Made by a program: the position numbers and the translations under genes
Assembly (NCBI GenBank): GCA_977017575.1
Contig: CDRNVI010000030.1
Location: forward strand, 620,001 to 684,000
From: Paramoeba atlantica
Lineage: Eukaryota > Discosea
Direction: 5' to 3'
DNA length: 64,000 bases
In this document: piece by piece, positions 10,985-21,020 of the stretch
Layout: the number at the start of each line of letters is the position of its first letter
How positions within the stretch are numbered: the first letter of the stretch is position 1
Notes under the pieces: generated by a model
Told to the model about the DNA's origin: nothing
Seen by the model: the letters and a program-made list of their open reading frames with translations, nothing else
The model's database searches: none

Positions 10985-11165
10985 TTCTTTATTTTTTTTT
11001 GGCCAGTCGAGTTTACCCTCGAGTCCTAGCAACTAAGGTGAAACTATAAAGAATCACCACATAGAAAACATTTAGAGGGCTGAAACCAGTAAAATGCAAA
11101 CCCAGGCAAACCCAGTCAGGTCCCAAGAGAAACCAATGGCAAAGGTACTTGGCGTTTTTTCGGCT
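10985..11165 (-). repeat. repeat fragments shared with 62430-62470, 56155-56260 and 61190-61250
   Basis: GGCCAGTCGAGTTT followed by CTCGAGTCC and AGCAA at 10999-11034 recurs at 62430-62462, each next to a T-run, as expected for a retroposon 3' end lying on the minus strand. The following TTAGAGGGCTGAAACC and ACTTGGCGTTTTTTC blocks recur near 56170-56260 and 61195. Parent element not identified. Confidence 0.45.
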
Positions 11166-11348
11166 ATGGTGTTCGCTGGAGGATCCGGGTGGGGGTTCCC
11201 GGGGGTGGAAGGCGGGTCCAGGTGGGGGGTGCAGGGAGACTAGTTCGAGGTCCATGCAAATCGTACGAAATTATCATTGCTTTCAGTGTCAACTACTAAT
11301 ATCAATCTGTCCATACATACATGTACATGGCTACTAAATGTGACTGCT

Positions 11349-12587
11349 TCATTCACCTTGCTTAAATTCCGAAAGAGCTTGACGATTAAGCCGTTCGCTT
11401 TTTTTCCTTCGTTCCTGCTGATCAATTCTTTTCTGAATTCTTATTTCAGAATCTCTGTCCTTTATCTCGCTCTTCGTCAATCTCTCATACGTAGTTTTTC
11501 CTTTTAACCCGTGTGCAGGACATTTACCAGGGCGCACTCCGACCATATGAACTAGTAGTTTAGTATGATCGCGATACTTTTTGATATACGCTTGATCTTC
11601 TTTATCATCCTTATGAAACTTACAGGAGCAGAAACTTCGTGTCTTCCACTCAGCGACTCGCGAATCACTTTCCTTTAAGTGTTCCACGGAATCGGGGTAA
11701 AGATTTGGATTTTCGACTTCCCAGTGAATGCACTCAGCGTTCCATAGCAAGCCAAAGAATGAACGTAGAACGTGCTTCTTATGGCGATTGTTATAGAAAA
11801 GTTGATGCTGCTTTAAGCGAGCAATGAAGCGTTCGACTATGTTTCGGATCCTACGAAACTCCATGTCATAGGCTTCCTCTATGTTGGATCCGATTTCCTG
11901 ACAAAGACAGTGTCGAACATTTGGTTCTCGCACGGTATAACGTCTTTCCGTTCTTGCCAAGTTTCCAACCCGATCAGAAGCCTTTAAGACAGGAAGAACA
12001 TTCTTTTTCCACACCCATGTAGGGGGTGTGGAACTTCACAATAGTGGTGCCACTTCTTTAAATTTGATTCCGGAAGGTCTCTTTTTATCTTTGTTCCAGG
12101 TACATCAGGGCGTAAATCCTCGTACTTATGCACGAGCCAGAAAAACCGACTAGAAGAAAGATTCGTTAGGGTCTGTAAGCATGGCAGTACTTTTCCTACG
12201 AAGCGCTGTACAATTACTCCCTGATTGTTCGCACTCGCCACCTGTGCCAATCGGGAATTTTCAAGAGATCTTGAGCACTCGCGGCGATGCTTGTGATACA
12301 CATTTTTATAACGAGAGTGAGATTCAAAAGCGCATCCTTCCTTGGTACATATGAAATGAAGCTTTTGGCCCAAAGGATCGGTGAGAATATCTGTGTGCGT
12401 GGGTGCTTCCGGGAGGACAGCGCACGAGCACGAATTGCCCAGATAAGGATTCTACAGTCATTTTGTGCCGTATAGTATCGCGATGCTTCATTTTTTTTGA
12501 CTCAGGGGTATTACCATCGTCAGTATCAGATGAAGAAAATAATTCAGGCGTGCTAGGTGTCTGCTCTAATCGTCGTTGACGAGCCAT
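11349..12587 (-). pseudogene. zinc-finger DDE transposase, internally deleted and frameshifted
   Basis: Read from 12587 down in three frames. An N-terminal Ser/Thr-rich tail with a basic cluster comes first. Then 12373-11984 carries a C2HC-type finger (ICTKEGCAFESHS...YHKHRREC) and a helical region ending KYEDLRPDV. Then 12014-11349 carries RRIRNIVERFIARLKQ, which resembles the C-terminal Glu helix of IS5/PIF-type DDE domains, followed by a very basic tail. The two catalytic Asp segments are missing, so the middle was lost. The finger and the YE-LRP block match the protein at 20142-21020. Confidence 0.65.
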
Positions 12588-13040
12588 GAGTACAGATAAG
12601 TTTAAGTAAGAAGAGATTAGTTAGTGCGATCAAACACAAGAGTAATATGATTATTGATTTCTTACTTAGCCTTAAAACACTTCACCATAAGGTCCGAAAC
12701 AAAGATGCACGTTTATTTCCCGATGACAAGATACAACAAACAGATGTATACATGTATATGTAGCTTTCTAAGACGACCTGTCAATGCGGGTCGGTGCGGG
12801 TCGGTGCGGGTAACTGGGTCGCAGGCCCGGGTAATTACCCATTTACCCGGCAGGGGTATGTACAAAGGATATGTTTACGATATTAGGGACTTAATGATAC
12901 TACTATATTAGCGGAATTCTATACGAACGGCTTAACGTTCGTCAAAGGGTTTGATGTTATGGACGTTCAAATGGTCTTGTACACTAAATGAAACCAGTAC
13001 TACTACTCTTGTACATCTTATTGATAGGATATAGTCCGGC

Positions 13041-14810
13041 ATGTACATCCCTCTTCTGTCGGGAAATAGTCATGACATTGGACAGAGAGCATCGTATCGA
13101 GGGAGCATTAATAATCCTTCTACACCTTTAGATAAATTAGTTAATGTGAAGGGGGCTATCCTTAAGACATCTGAGGACAAGTCAACCGGAACAGTCATCG
13201 CAATGCCCGTCGTTTGTCAAGCCCTGTAACTACTCCAGGAAGATCCTGTTTCGGAAGATAGATTTGAAGATCTGTGTATTTCGCGTCCCGCCAACACAAA
13301 GTGGGCAGCTCATCTAAAATACCTTTGGGACGTAGGTGTTTTTGATCCCTACGTCCACGTGGCTGGGTCCCGGGGGCCGATATTGAGTCGTTATTTCGGA
13401 GTAAATAAAACAGAAAACTTGGCACGAGCTATTTTTGATCCCCGCGAATTAAACAGCATGTCGAGCAACTCCACGATAGCATTTTCATTATTAAATATCG
13501 AAGATATGCTTCAAGTTTTGAGCTCAACCGATACTTCTCTTTGTCGTCTCAGGGCAATACATTTTGACATAAGAAACGCATACTATCAAATTCCAATTGG
13601 AATAGCCTTACGGCGACGTTGCTGTGTTCGTCTGGGAAATATTGTCCTACAGGCCTGTGTTTTGCCAATGGGTTATTCTAAAGCGTGCGGCATATGCCAG
13701 GCGCTTGTCTGGGGAGTGTTAATCAAGCTTACACATGCCGAGCGAGTTGAGCTTCATGTACCGGAAGAAGTCCTATCATGGAAGGAAGCACCAAGCGTTT
13801 TACGCTTGGAAGATGGAGGCTACATTATAGTAGTATACGATTCAGTTTGTATGCACGTCTCTGCCTCTTGCCAGAAACGTTGGGAACTAGTATTGAAGCG
13901 CAATTTTATATCTCGTGCAAAAATGCATCTAAAATATATTAAGTCAGAATCGACTTGTTCTGTGTTCAATTTTTGCGGCATATCTATCCAGCAATCCTCC
14001 GTGGGACTGTCTTGGTCTATAGAGAATTCATCGCTTGAAAAATGGCAGGCGGCTGCTAAGTTTCCAGTTCGCCCAACCCCACGTACATATTTTAGTTTTC
14101 TTGGATTCGTACGCTTCGCTCTCCCTTTGTTTCGTCTTCCTAAGAGAACTTTAGGAAGATACACGAAATTGCAAAGTGTTTTGGGAAAAATCGATCCAAA
14201 TTGGGACCGAGAGGATTCTCGCATTATTGTATTGCTCGGGGGTCTTGTAGACTTGATTCTATCTTTTAAAAGGGTATGGTCCTACGCGGGTTCGTTCAAC
14301 TCATTCACAAAGAATGGCTTTGATTTAATTGCTTGCGATGCGACGCCTTTTCGATGGGCGGAATGGACCTTAACAAGGGAAGATGTAGTTCAAGAAAAAC
14401 TGGAGGGTAGTTTTGCGAAAGAAATTCGGATTGAGAGTGCCGAAACTTACGCGCTTCACAAAGGAATTGAAGCGGCGCTCCGCAGAAAGTCAAAAGCTAT
14501 AGCAGTTTCGACGGACAATACAGTAGCAGGTCGTTCTCTGGAACGCGGCTATTCAAGATCAGAAGAAGTAGACAATATTGTTCGTAGTATATGTCAAAGC
14601 TTGGAGGGCTGTAACGCCTCCCTCACAGTTGCTGATTTACGCACTACCGACAACATTGCTGACGTCGGAAATAGGCCGCATAAAGAATATCACTTTTTGG
14701 ATGAATCCTCTCGAATGGATTCAACGGTTAAAGCATTAGATGCTGCTATTCATGACTATCTTAGATATGGTAGGACGTATCTAAGCAGGTGTGACCTTGA
14801 ACACAGTTAG
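13041..14810 (+). pseudogene. DIRS reverse transcriptase-RNase H
   Basis: The long frame 13359-14810 (483 residues) contains RT blocks DPRELNSMS, IHFDIRNAYYQIPI (first catalytic Asp), LPMGYSKACGICQALVWG and the YxDD region, here read as VVYDSVCMH: the second Asp of the pair is replaced by Ser, which should abolish polymerase activity. RNase H follows: ACDATPFRWAEW, ESAETYALHKG, VSTDNTVAG and DNIADVGNR. The 5' part (13041-13358) continues in other frames, so the start is damaged. The presence of RNase H after RT and of a recombinase upstream fits DIRS/PAT elements. No methylase-like domain was seen after RNase H. Confidence 0.85.
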
Positions 14811-15059
14811 AGAAAACTCATACATGTATTTGCCGAGTACATTTAGAGGCACATACTGAGCGCATCAAATAGTGAACTTTGTCCGTCCTGTTCGAGAGTA
14901 GAGAATAATGTGATACAGGTTTGGGGCAGGGGATAATGCAGTAGGAATTACCAAGTGAATAACCAATGGTGCGGAACTATGCGTCCGTACTGTGCGGCTC
15001 ACTCCAGGTACCCTGCTGGCGGTAATGCCCGCCGGAGGAGGTCCAGGACACCCCTGCCC
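14811..15059. other. DIRS 3' non-coding region
   Basis: No frame. GC-rich segment (14990-15055) before the right inverted repeat; this is where a DIRS internal complementary region would be expected, but I could not match it to the joined outer ends by eye. Confidence 0.35.
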
Positions 15060-15252
15060 TTTTTTTGATCTCCTCCACACCAACCCCAAAACAACCATAC
15101 TTTCATTCTGTATGTACTCACGCTACCTTGCATGTATATCATAGCATTACTAATCTGTCACCATATACATATTCACGATCTTGTATTATGAGATCAGCCC
15201 TCTGCGCTTGTGTGTGAAATATAGTTTTCCGCCCAAGGACAGAAAACCTTTA
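15060..15252 (-). repeat. DIRS right inverted terminal repeat
   Basis: Reverse complement of 7134-7328. Ends ...GAAAACCTTTA at 15252, directly followed by the resumed family A copy. Confidence 0.9.
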
Positions 15253-15367
15253 CTTTATATTTTTTTCTTCTACTATATTACTGTGTTCCTCTTTATATTT
15301 TCACTTTTTTTGTTCACTTAGTTTTCAATAATCGAGGGTAGAGCGGTAGTTTTACAACCACCGCAAT
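15253..15367 (-). repeat. family A repeat, right part of the split copy (5' end)
   Basis: Contains the family 5' terminal block in reverse (TCAATAATCGAGGGTAGAGC and the short hairpin GCGGT...ACCGC). Continues the copy that stops at 6520. Confidence 0.85.
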
Positions 15368-15517
15368 AAAAATATCTTAATAAAAATTGTTATCTTAATA
15401 AAAATTGTTATCTTCATAAAAATTGTTGAGAGTTTGGAGCCTTCTATACCTGTATACTCTCCCTCTCATTAATTTTTATATATTATAAATTATAACAAGA
15501 AGTGAGTTATAATTATA

Positions 15518-16411
15518 TTGCGGTGGTTGTAAAACTACCGCTCTACACTCGATTATTGAAAAAAAAGTGAACAAAAACAGTGAAAATATATAATAGAGGA
15601 ACACAGTAATATAATAGAAGAAAAAAATATAAAAGGGGGCTCCGGTGGTCCAAAACTGAAAAAAAAATTTGAAAAAAATGGGGGGTCCATGGGGGGGTCC
15701 AGGGGGGGGTCCAGGGGGGGGGGCATGGTCGAGCAAATTTTTTCGAAAAAATTAGTTTTCGAAAAAAAACCGGAGAAAGGGTAGCCGGGGTCTTGGCGCG
15801 CATTTTCCACCCCCCTACCCGGGGGTGACCCCCCCGCGTATCCGCAGGACGGGTCCGCCAAGTTCGGATTTTTTCGGAAAAATTTTTTTGAAAAAAAGTT
15901 CAACTTGGCGGAAAAAATGGTAAAAAAATATTTTTCCAAGATCGTTTCCCCTATTGTATTTTGATAGTTTGGGACCTACACTAGCTTTCTACGCAGTTGT
16001 TTTCGCAAGGTATCACTTCTTCGAACTGTGGTGCGCCCCCCAAAATGACCCATTTTTGACTAAAAAAGGTGAAAAAGTATTTTTCGGACCTAAAGGGGCA
16101 TTTTTGTGTCGAAAAAATGGTATGGTTGGAGTCTCATTCTCTACCCAATACGTTCGGGAGGCTTTCATTCATGCCTGCGAGTGATTTCCCACGCGCAAAT
16201 GTCGGATTTAGTGCTCTGAGAGCAAATCTACGCGAAAATCACCCCATTTTTACCCGAAATTCGGCTATTTTTGGGCATAATCTTTCCGTTTTCCAGGCTA
16301 AATTTTCTTTTTTAGGCTCTTCGTTAAACGCGGCGGTAGTTTTCAACGCGAAGCGCGCAGCATGAGTGACTTCTAAGTTGAAAGCAACCACCGCGTTTAA
16401 CGAAGAGCCTA
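15518..16411 (+). repeat. family A repeat, full-length copy (reference)
   Basis: About 894 bp. In order: a 22-bp hairpin GCGGTGGTTGTAAAACTACC-GC; GTGAACAAAAACAGTGAAAA; A-rich tract; G-runs with GGTCCATGGGGGG; GTAGCCGGGGTCTTGGCGCG; the palindromes ACCCCCCTACCCGGGGGTG and a segment around GCGTATCCGC; TTTGGGACCTACACTAGC; CTACCCAATACGTTCGG; and a ~97-bp terminal hairpin (16314-16411). Short frames through it vary between copies, so I treat the family as non-coding and non-autonomous. Confidence 0.9.
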
Positions 16412-16442
16412 AAAAAGAAAATATAAAAATTAATGATCCCGT

Positions 16443-16640
16443 ATAAATGACCGCTATTCCAAAAAAAGGTCGGCTTTAGTACGATCTGTAAGATGGTAGT
16501 GCCAGGGAAGACCGCGAGTAGGTCCCGACCATGCTTCCCCATGCTGTTTTTTTTCAGTGAATCGCGTTTTACAAAAATCAGTATCTTCATCTCAGAAAGA
16601 AAATCCCCCCCAAAAAGATTGTCTTTTCCCCTACATGTGC
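16443..16640 (+). repeat. degraded copy of the 48842/63263 repeat
   Basis: Shares GGTCGGC-TTAGTAC, GGGAAGACCGCGAG and AGGTCCCGACCATGCTTCCC with the near-identical pair at 48842-49572 and 63263-64000. The block GGGAAG...CTTCCC with inner GACC...GGTC can fold and is the best conserved part. Confidence 0.75.
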
Positions 16641-16942
16641 ATTTTTTCACGAATCAATCTAATATCTGAAGCTGAGCGGGTTGAAACTAGAGATTTACGA
16701 TCCCGACCGATCCCACCTGTCCTGGTTGAATTTACGTGGAAGAAAAGACTTGGTGAAAACGCGAGTTCTAGAAGAACTCCTAGGATCCGGCAGTGCAATA
16801 TGCATTACGACATAGGATTGCGACCGAGCAACGAAGACGCTCCTTCGGACAAATTAGGCCCGCAGTCGGCTGGGCGACTTATCCGCTTTTTCCTATTTTT
16901 TCGACTTTTTGGCAGGCTAAGTCAAGGGAGGGGGGGTGACGG

Positions 16943-17000
16943 TACATCTAAAAACGCATAAAAGAAACATTTCTTTAAGAAAGTAAGTGATATTACATGC
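16943..17000 (+). repeat. fragment of the inverted-pair element (43430-43485)
   Basis: TACATCTAAAAACGCATAAA and AGAAACATTT...GTGATATTAC match the element at 42628-43510 and its inverted copy at 47025-47357. Confidence 0.7.
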
Positions 17001-17222
17001 CTTCTATGCCTCCAGCATAGAAATCAACCATTTGCGCTTTTCTGTAAGAAATTTCTTCGAAGCGCGTCCATCCACGTTCACAAAATAATCCATCTTAAGT
17101 AGAATAACAGAAAAAATTCTTTGGTTTACAAAAAAATTAAGAAATAGCGTTCGATAAATTTCATGGTCGAGCAATTGACATTTCATGTCATGGTCGAGCA
17201 ATTTTTTATGAAAAAAATATTT

Positions 17223-18787
17223 GGGTCAACTGCAGTCAAAATGTACCCTAAATTTGTTTTTTCTAAAAACTGTATATTTCCATCACATATGTGTTCCTTT
17301 TTTGTTTTTACGCAAATTTGCATATGAATAAGACAATTTACCGATAATTCCTGCCTCGTCTACAACAAATTCGATAGGTCTTCTGATGAAAATTCCGATT
17401 TTAATAGAACTGAATGGTTTTCATCCACCCCAAGTTCCCGCATCAAAATGAAATATATATGCTTACATCGATTGCCCAGACGTCCGTCACGGCAAGTGCA
17501 TCGAGCACCACCAGGACCAACATAAATAGTGTAGTGGCGGTCAGTGGCACTTTTTATCATATACTTGTGGAATCCCATTTCATCCCTTCCATATCTGCGT
17601 TTGAGTCTTATATGTTCAGTGAGCGCTCGACCTAGTCGCGTGGTTGGGCTTTCATAATCTTCCTGAAAGTCCTCACTAGAGTCACTGGAAACTTCCGCAT
17701 CTTCTTCATTTGACTGATCTCCGTATACCGCGCTATTGTCAGAGGAGTATCTCGCCATAACAGTCATAAGGTTCTGAAAACGCTTTTTAGCTTCCGCCTT
17801 GAAGAAGACTGTGCAAATAAAATGCGCTCGTGCCTGAGAGCTTTCCAAACTTCTGCCCCATTTGTGAAAAAAACGCTTGCAGTAACCCTTTACACTGGCA
17901 TGGGCAGACTCTGCGTTGTTGATATGAATGTTGACGTGCGGGGAGTGCTCTCGCGAGAATGCATCAGCGTGGCAAATAGTGTAATGTCGGCAAAAGGCAT
18001 CGATTCCACGATATGCAGCCCATTCATCAGTAATTACCATGGCATTTCTATTTTCTATGACTGATCGGACAAATCTGTGGCAAACCTCTCTCGTTCGGCG
18101 AACCGTTGCCTCCCAGTATGTTTGCAATGATTTCCCGGTGTTTGGATCAACCTCTGTAGCCGTCATAAACCAGAACTTTTGTTTGCGGACTTGTCTCCCG
18201 CGATGGTGCAGGCGTTTCCCAATGTATGTCTCATCCACCATAACGTACTTCATGAGCATGTGCGGGGAACGGGGAATGCTGAATATGCGTTCAATTTCAC
18301 TTAGGTCTGTAAGAACTGAACGAAGAGACCTGAGCGCTTGCAAAGCTGCGTTCAAGGGCAGGTTACCTTGCGCTAGAAGCAGCCAACATCGAAATTTATC
18401 AACAATTCGACAGTTTAAAGGAAAAAAGGGGCCAAATTTCGGAATTTTTAGGCGGCACTTCGAACCGTCTTCGAGTTTTTTGAAGCATTGATCGCTTCTC
18501 GGTTTCTCTTTGCAGCGAAGACACTGTGTATAAGCCCCGAAAGAGTGATTTACTAGCCAGGAAACAACATTCTCTGACGTTATTTGCAAAATTGACGTAA
18601 GTAGCGTCAAGCACGCAAAAGGTCTACACCCTGAGCAGTCCATTCAATGGTTTCAGACGTAAACAAAGCTTAAAAGTGGGTGAAAATGACTCAAAACTAT
18701 CAAGTAAATAATTAATCACACATATTTTTTTGACAAAAAAAAGTAAAAAAAAATGAAATTTAGGGTACAGTTTGACTGCATATTACC
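17223..18787 (-). mobile_element. Merlin (IS1016/IS1595-like) DNA transposon, complete ends
   Basis: TIRs of about 32 bp: left begins GGGTCAACTGCAGTCAAAAT, the right end reads inward GGTAATATGCAGTCAAACTG; both go on with GTACCCTAAATTT. Flanked by AAAATATTT on both sides (17214-17222 and 18788-18796), close to the 8-bp duplication usual for Merlin. Carries one intact minus-strand transposase gene. The interrupted target is a family A repeat, so the pre-insertion sequence can be inferred. Confidence 0.92.
17360..18643 (-). CDS. Merlin transposase with C-terminal SWIM zinc finger
   Basis: 427 residues from the ATG at 18643, no internal stop. The N-terminus has a Cys cluster (C41, C44, C53, C63) consistent with the zinc ribbon of IS1595-type transposases. 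Catalytic core: VDETYIGK (Asp137), VITDEWAAYRGI (Asp206) and HINNAESAHASVKG (Glu245 in an HxNxxE motif). After an acidic Ser-rich linker (about residues 290-325), a SWIM-type finger CTC-x8-CKH lies at residues 382-395. SWIM fingers are common in MULE transposases, but I do not know them as a usual part of Merlin. All catalytic residues are present, so it may be functional. Confidence 0.9.
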   Translation of the reverse strand: MDCSGCRPFACLTLLTSILQITSENVVSWLVNHSFGAYTQCLRCKEKPRSDQCFKKLEDGSKCRLKIPKFGPFFPLNCRIVDKFRCWLLLAQGNLPLNAALQALRSLRSVLTDLSEIERIFSIPRSPHMLMKYVMVDETYIGKRLHHRGRQVRKQKFWFMTATEVDPNTGKSLQTYWEATVRRTREVCHRFVRSVIENRNAMVITDEWAAYRGIDAFCRHYTICHADAFSREHSPHVNIHINNAESAHASVKGYCKRFFHKWGRSLESSQARAHFICTVFFKAEAKKRFQNLMTVMARYSSDNSAVYGDQSNEEDAEVSSDSSEDFQEDYESPTTRLGRALTEHIRLKRRYGRDEMGFHKYMIKSATDRHYTIYVGPGGARCTCRDGRLGNRCKHIYFILMRELGVDENHSVLLKSEFSSEDLSNLL

Positions 18788-19605
18788 AAAATATTTTTCG
18801 AAATAAAGTCGCAGAAGGGGTAGCCGGGCTCTTGGCGCGTATTTTCCACCCCCCTACCCGGGGGTGACCCCCCTGCGTATCCGCAGGACGGGTCCACCAA
18901 GTTCGGATTCTTTCGGATTTTGTTTTTGAAAAAAAATTCAACTTGGCGAAAAAAATGGCAAAAAAAATATTTTTTCAAAATCCTTTGCCCTATTGTATTT
19001 TGATAGCTTGGTTTCCGCACCGTTGTTTTCGCAAGATATCCCTTCTTGCAGCCGTGGTAGGCCTCCCAAAATAACCCATTTTTGAATAGAAAAAGTGAAA
19101 AAGTATTTTTCGGACCCCAAGGGGCTTTTTTGTATCCAAAGAATGGTGTGGTTGGAGTTGCATTCTCTACCCAATATGTTCGGTGGGCTTTCATTCATGT
19201 CTACGGGTGATTTCCCACACGCAAAGGTCTGATTTAGTGCTCTGAGAGCAAAAATACGCAAAAATGACCCCATTTTTACCTAAAAATCGGCTATTTTTGG
19301 CTACGATCATTCCGTTTCTTCTAAGTTGAAAACAACCACCGTGTTTAACGAAGAGCCTAAACAAAATTGCGGTGGTTGTATAGCTACCGCTCTACCCTCG
19401 ATTATTGCCAAAAAAAGTGAACAAAAACAGTGAAAATATAAAGGGGAACACAGTAATACATAGCTTGGACTAGTAAACTAGTAATTACTAAAAGTAGTAA
19501 ACAGGCTAGTAATTACTACTAGTAATTACTAAAGTTACTACTTTTTTGGTCACGTACTTTTGGTCAGATTTAGGTAACATGTTAAGCTTTGGAAGAGCTC
19601 TACTT

Positions 19606-19627
19606 TACAGAAACGGTATTTTTATTG
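19606..19627 (+). promoter_or_regulatory. recurrent subterminal motif, copy 2
   Basis: TACAGAAACGGTATTTTTAT plus TG, 147 bp from the left end of the transposon. Confidence 0.6.
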
Positions 19628-20141
19628 TTGTGGAGACTGAATATCACCATCCTCCATTCATCTGAATATCTCAATACTATTCTCAACATTAATATTTCAA
19701 TATTGATGTGTACTACAAAACATACTCCAAAACGTAAGCTCCGATAAATAAACTGATATCAATTTTTAAACTTAGTCATTCTGTTCACATGGGGGAAAAC
19801 AAAGCGATTGAATAGAGCCCACGGAAAAAATCCACATGAAAACAGAAGCAAAACTCGTAAGCACAATCGAGCACATAATTTAATTTTTACCAGCTCCGAA
19901 AATGACATGCTCGCCCAAGTTCAAAGTCCGTCCTGCATATCTCGCACAATGATGCAAAAAGAAAAAATGATGATAATTCAAAATCGAGGGTTCGCCCAAG
20001 TTCGAAATCCTTCGTACAGTTTGCGCACAATAGAGTAATGCAAATAAGAGTTCTACAAAACCCGTAAATTACCTCGAAGAAACATCTGCGTTGACACAAC
20101 GTCAGTACCAATAGAAGCTTGGCGAGCTGAGTACTTGTGAC

Positions 20142-21020
20142 CTAATATGGAGAGTATAGAGTCACAGCCACAAAGTAGCCTTTGTGCTTGGGGTGGTAAA
20201 TCGGGGGCAGTACGAAATGCTTACGACCAACGTACAAAATCGCAATCAGGACATGCTCATGTAATACGGTATCAACCCCACCATCCACTGCCATGCCAAA
20301 AAACGTTGCTCGATCAAGCTGTTCATTGACCAAGGCCCACACCTTGTCGGCGACGCGGCGTTCGTAGCGGTGAAACACCTTCGCACTAGGTGTTGCGTCG
20401 ATGACATCCTTTGAAACTATTTTCGAGGGGCGGAGAGCTTCATATTCTGCAACGAACTTAAGGAAAGCATCCGTCGACAGACTATGTTTCGCGGCAAGAC
20501 GTGGCCAATCAATTTGTACAAACTGCTGGACTTGGGCTTTCTGTGATTTCGCATCTACTTGTGCGTCGTTGTCGCTGATTGCGCCTGTGCAAGTCTTTAA
20601 GTGCTTATAGCACAATGCTTCAATCCTACTGTGTGTTATAAAAGAGCATTGCGTACATTTCACGTGTCTAGCGTGACCCATGCTGTCGCATTTAATGGTG
20701 TTGACGGGGTTTTCGGCATTTTTTACGGCCCAAGCTTCACATCCTTTTTCAGCGCATGTGAAGTCACATCTCTCATAAACCAAGATGTTTTGATTTCTGA
20801 GAGAATCGAACGATAGGGGGTCATTTCCAATATTGCTTCTTCCTCTACGAGGGCGAGGAGAATCCTGGATCAACGCATTTTCCGCGTTAACCGCTATTTG
20901 TGTTGGAGTTGTTTCTAGTCGCTCCATTACGGCAGCCGCGTTTTCTCGATGAGCTTGCGCAGTGGCGTTCCTGCGTCTTCGAGTGTTCGGGGGAGAAGGG
21001 TACTCGATCGGACTTTTCAT
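20142..21020 (-). pseudogene. zinc-finger transposase, N-terminal part only
   Basis: 292 residues from the ATG at 21020. The N-terminus is basic. A double C2-type finger region is seen (FTCAEKGC, IKCDSMGHARHVKCTQC, then YKHLKTC) and a helical segment with FVAEYEALRPSKIV. Next comes MAVDGGVDTVLHEHVLIAIL, which may hold the first catalytic Asp. The frame then stops, and about 680 bp to the left end have no continuation, so the catalytic core is missing. Finger spacing and the YE-LRP block match 11984-12373, linking the two 6-bp-TSD elements. Superfamily not identified. Confidence 0.7.

Larger units (their letters stand above)
10642..12860 (-). mobile_element. DNA transposon with 6-bp TSD, nested in the DIRS element
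   Basis: Ends are inverted (CATACCCCTGCCGGGT on the left, its reverse complement ACCCGGCAGGGGTATG on the right) and are followed inside by GGGTAATTACCC and repeated CGGGTCGGTG-type motifs. The target duplication TACAAA is exact (10636-10641 and 12861-12866). The gene is on the minus strand. Shares a zinc-finger protein type, CATA termini and a 6-bp duplication with 19459-21243. Not an ordinary hAT (8 bp) or Harbinger (3 bp) by duplication length. Confidence 0.82.
7134..15252 (+). mobile_element. DIRS-type tyrosine-recombinase retrotransposon (8.1 kb, with internal insertions)
   Basis: Bounded by inverted repeats (7134-7328 and 15060-15252), with Gag-like, tyrosine recombinase and reverse transcriptase-RNase H frames on the plus strand. 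This combination defines DIRS-like elements, which integrate by site-specific recombination instead of a DDE integrase. Order here: Gag (7539), recombinase (9626), RT-RNase H (13.3 kb). Two later insertions sit inside: a SINE (8862-9276) and a 2.2-kb DNA transposon (10642-12860). All three protein frames are damaged. Confidence 0.85.
17162..19363 (+). repeat. family A repeat, 5'-truncated, split by a Merlin element
   Basis: Left part 17162-17222 (CATGGTCGAGCAATTTTTTA...) and right part 18788-19363 (TCGCAGAAGGGGTAGCCGGG onward) form one copy around the insertion at 17223-18787. A small tandem duplication of TCATGGTCGAGCAATT lies at the left. The terminal hairpin keeps only its right arm (19319-19360). 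Confidence 0.85.

Noticed and set aside
15476-16365. Short frames within family A copies (for example those ending VVFNAKRAA or containing NDPFLTKKGEKVFF)
   Set aside because: They recur only because the repeat recurs; frames are broken differently in each copy and composition is that of A- and G-runs.
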